Part shown: piece by piece, positions 13,774 to 14,524 of the stretch
Position numbering within the stretch: position 1 is the first letter of the stretch
How the letters are laid out: each line of letters opens with the position of its first letter
NCBI GenBank assembly: GCA_964622035.1
Contig: CAZUPF010000015.1
Span: forward strand, 1-14,524
Direction of reading: 5' to 3'
DNA from: CAZUPF01 sp964622035
Lineage (GTDB): Bacteria > Patescibacteriota > WWE3 > JAUXAW01 > JAYEID01
DNA: 14,524 nucleotides
Made by a program: the position numbers and the translations under genes
The notes under the pieces: generated by a model
Seen by the model: only the letters and a program-made list of their open reading frames with translations
Database searches by the model: none
Told to the model about the DNA's origin: nothing

Positions 13774-14358
13774 ATTTACCGTTGTCTCCAAAACCACCCC
13801 ATCCCCCGCCTGAAAATCCTGACGGGTTGGAGAATTGGGGGGAGGCATAAGTCCCAACTTGAGATTTACCCGCGTCCCCCCGCTATCACATGAAAAAGAG
13901 GCCTCTCCAATATTGACGCCGCCCACCTGATCGGTGTCGGTTAAAAATGAATAAGAGGGGTCGTCTCCGGGGGGCGTGCAGCTAGAGGCGCAATCCGCCC
14001 CCACACTGCGCATAATCGCCCGTACTCCCCCCGTGGGCCAAATGCAAAAGCAAATCTCCTCACCCCCCAGCTTGAAACCCACCGCCTCATTCCCCATATA
14101 TCCCCCACTTCCGCATGCCGGACTGAAATCGCCGCCACAGCAGGTGATCTCGTCTGCGTTCCTCAGCTGCTGTTCCATAATTGAAAGGGCGTAACTACCA
14201 GACTGCCCAAGCTCGTTCAATACTCGCACCTTGTTCTGAGTCTTCATAATGTTGGAAAATGTATCTGTCGCTACCACCGCAAAAACGCCCAAAAACAAGA
14301 CCACAATCAAAACTTCAATCAGGGTAAAGCCGCGGGCCCGAGCTGAACTACTCATCAT
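13756..14358 (-). CDS. Type IV prepilin-like protein (class III signal peptide), Cys-rich
   Basis: Prepilin or pseudopilin of a type IV pilus or type II-like system. About 200 residues. The short basic leader ends in RARG, followed by FTLIEVLIVVLFLGVFAVVA: Gly at -1, Phe at +1 and Glu at +5 are the prepilin-peptidase cleavage and N-methylation motif, leading into the assembly helix. The globular part has eight cysteines (73, 74, 82, 103, 105, 123, 127, 157 from the first Met), an even number suggesting disulfides. No other pilus gene is in the window. Two adjacent ATGs (14358 and 14355) are both possible; a promoter at 14391-14363 would put the transcription start at about the second one. The stop overlaps the WxLIP-like gene end. 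Confidence 0.88.
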   Translation of the reverse strand: MMSSSARARGFTLIEVLIVVLFLGVFAVVATDTFSNIMKTQNKVRVLNELGQSGSYALSIMEQQLRNADEITCCGGDFSPACGSGGYMGNEAVGFKLGGEEICFCIWPTGGVRAIMRSVGADCASSCTPPGDDPSYSFLTDTDQVGGVNIGEASFSCDSGGTRVNLKLGLMPPPNSPTRQDFQAGDGVVLETTVNLRGAQ

Positions 14359-14362
14359 GTTC

Positions 14363-14391
14363 AAAATACAACAACCCCCCCTCAATGGCAA
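14363..14391 (-). promoter_or_regulatory. Candidate promoter of the prepilin gene with a G7 tract in its spacer
   Basis: The minus strand reads TTGCCA (14391-14386), a 17-bp spacer, then TATTTT (14368-14363). The spacer holds seven G in a row (14381-14375). The -10 ends only 5 nt before the first ATG, so transcription would begin around 14357-14355, giving a leaderless message starting near the second ATG. Consensus match only. Confidence 0.4.
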
Positions 14392-14397
14392 TGATCA

Positions 14398-14446
14398 AGC
14401 AACTACTAACCACCAACTTCCAACTTTGCATTTTTAACTTTTAACT
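14398..14446. repeat. 7-bp tandem repeat array (seven units)
   Basis: The plus strand can be read as AGCAACT, ACTAACC, ACCAACT, TCCAACT, TTGCATT, TTTAACT, TTTAACT in constant seven-base register; five of the seven units end in AACT. It encodes the last 13 or so codons and the stop of the partial minus-strand ORF. The base sequence differs from that of the arrays around 5578-5979, but the period and the position at a gene end are the same. Confidence 0.75.
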
Positions 14447-14524
14447 GACGCTGTAGCCTTCGATGCACTCCCAAACCAACTAAGACTCCTAAAGCCACGG
14501 TAGAGATCGCCAGACCCTGCCTAA
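14406..14524 (-). CDS. C-terminal end of a membrane protein entering from the right edge, unknown
   Basis: One minus-strand frame stays open from the edge to a TAG at 14408-14406, giving 38 residues. They begin RQGLAISTVALGVLVGLGV, a likely membrane helix, followed by a basic tail HRRLQRQLKVK. A last helix plus a positive tail fits the C-terminus of a membrane-anchored or surface protein. The final part of the tail is encoded by the 7-bp repeat array, so the natural C-terminus may have been replaced or extended by repeats. It is upstream of, and co-directional with, the prepilin gene. The frame is short, so it could be accidental, but the other two frames are closed early. Confidence 0.45.
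   Translation of the reverse strand, partial: RQGLAISTVALGVLVGLGVHRRLQRQLKVKNAKLEVGG

Noticed and set aside
1..14524. tRNA, riboswitch or intrinsic terminator in the gaps
   Set aside because: Gaps are mostly under 120 nt. No cloverleaf, known riboswitch core, or GC stem followed by a T run was seen by eye; covariance-model searches would be needed to be certain.

Overview
The window looks like a chromosomal stretch of a small-genome bacterium, most likely a Candidate Phyla Radiation (Patescibacteria) member, possibly Microgenomates-like. This is inferred from gene content and style, not proven. The signs are a compact layout with very short gaps, few Shine-Dalgarno (SD) sequences, a short PDZ-less M50 protease, tandem DUF2723 membrane proteins, TPR-tailed GT-C-like proteins, WxLIP/DUF916-type surface proteins, and a stand-alone four-helix-bundle protein gene. 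TGA is used as a stop, so this is not a code-25 lineage. No tRNA, rRNA, CRISPR array or insertion sequence was seen.

Layout. (1) Positions 1-3646, minus strand: ribosomal protein L28 (rpmB), then mreB, mreC, mreD and the 5' part of the class B transpeptidase PBP2 gene (mrdA), cut by the window edge. This is the rod-shape/elongasome operon. (2) Positions 3647-3696: a short divergent promoter region with a near-palindromic extended -10 readable on both strands. It faces a plus-strand M50 membrane metalloprotease gene (3697-4284). (3) Positions 4291-9227, minus strand: two tandem DUF2723-type GT-C membrane proteins (candidate protein O-glycosyltransferases, one with a degenerate active-site loop), a four-helix-bundle (S23/IVP) gene bracketed by inverted arrays of 7-bp repeats, and a membrane protein with an Ig-like ectodomain and a carboxypeptidase-regulatory-like domain. 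(4) Positions 9341-13773, plus strand: a SAM methyltransferase and a GT-C-like/TPR membrane protein coupled by an ATGA overlap. Next come a 14-bp tandem repeat that builds overlapping promoters, a secreted WxL-like protein and a WxLIP (DUF916-like) membrane-anchored surface protein. (5) Positions 13756-14524, minus strand: a cysteine-rich type IV prepilin, preceded by the last 38 codons of a membrane protein that enters from the right edge.

How the genes may work together. The left third builds the cell wall and cell shape. The remainder reads as a cell-surface module: GT-C enzymes and a methyltransferase that could decorate secreted proteins, next to likely secreted clients (Ig-like ectodomain protein, Thr-rich WxL-like protein, WxLIP, pilin). 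The functional link is an inference from adjacency and domain types.

Most striking signal. Short tandem repeats with 7-bp (or 14 = 2 x 7 bp) periodicity occur at three separate gene boundaries: 5561-5595 with 5964-5991, 12019-12060, and 14398-14446. Each supplies stop codons, start codons or promoter elements to the adjoining genes. The pair around the four-helix-bundle gene is inverted and contains both ends of that ORF, which suggests a small mobile or insertion-prone cassette.
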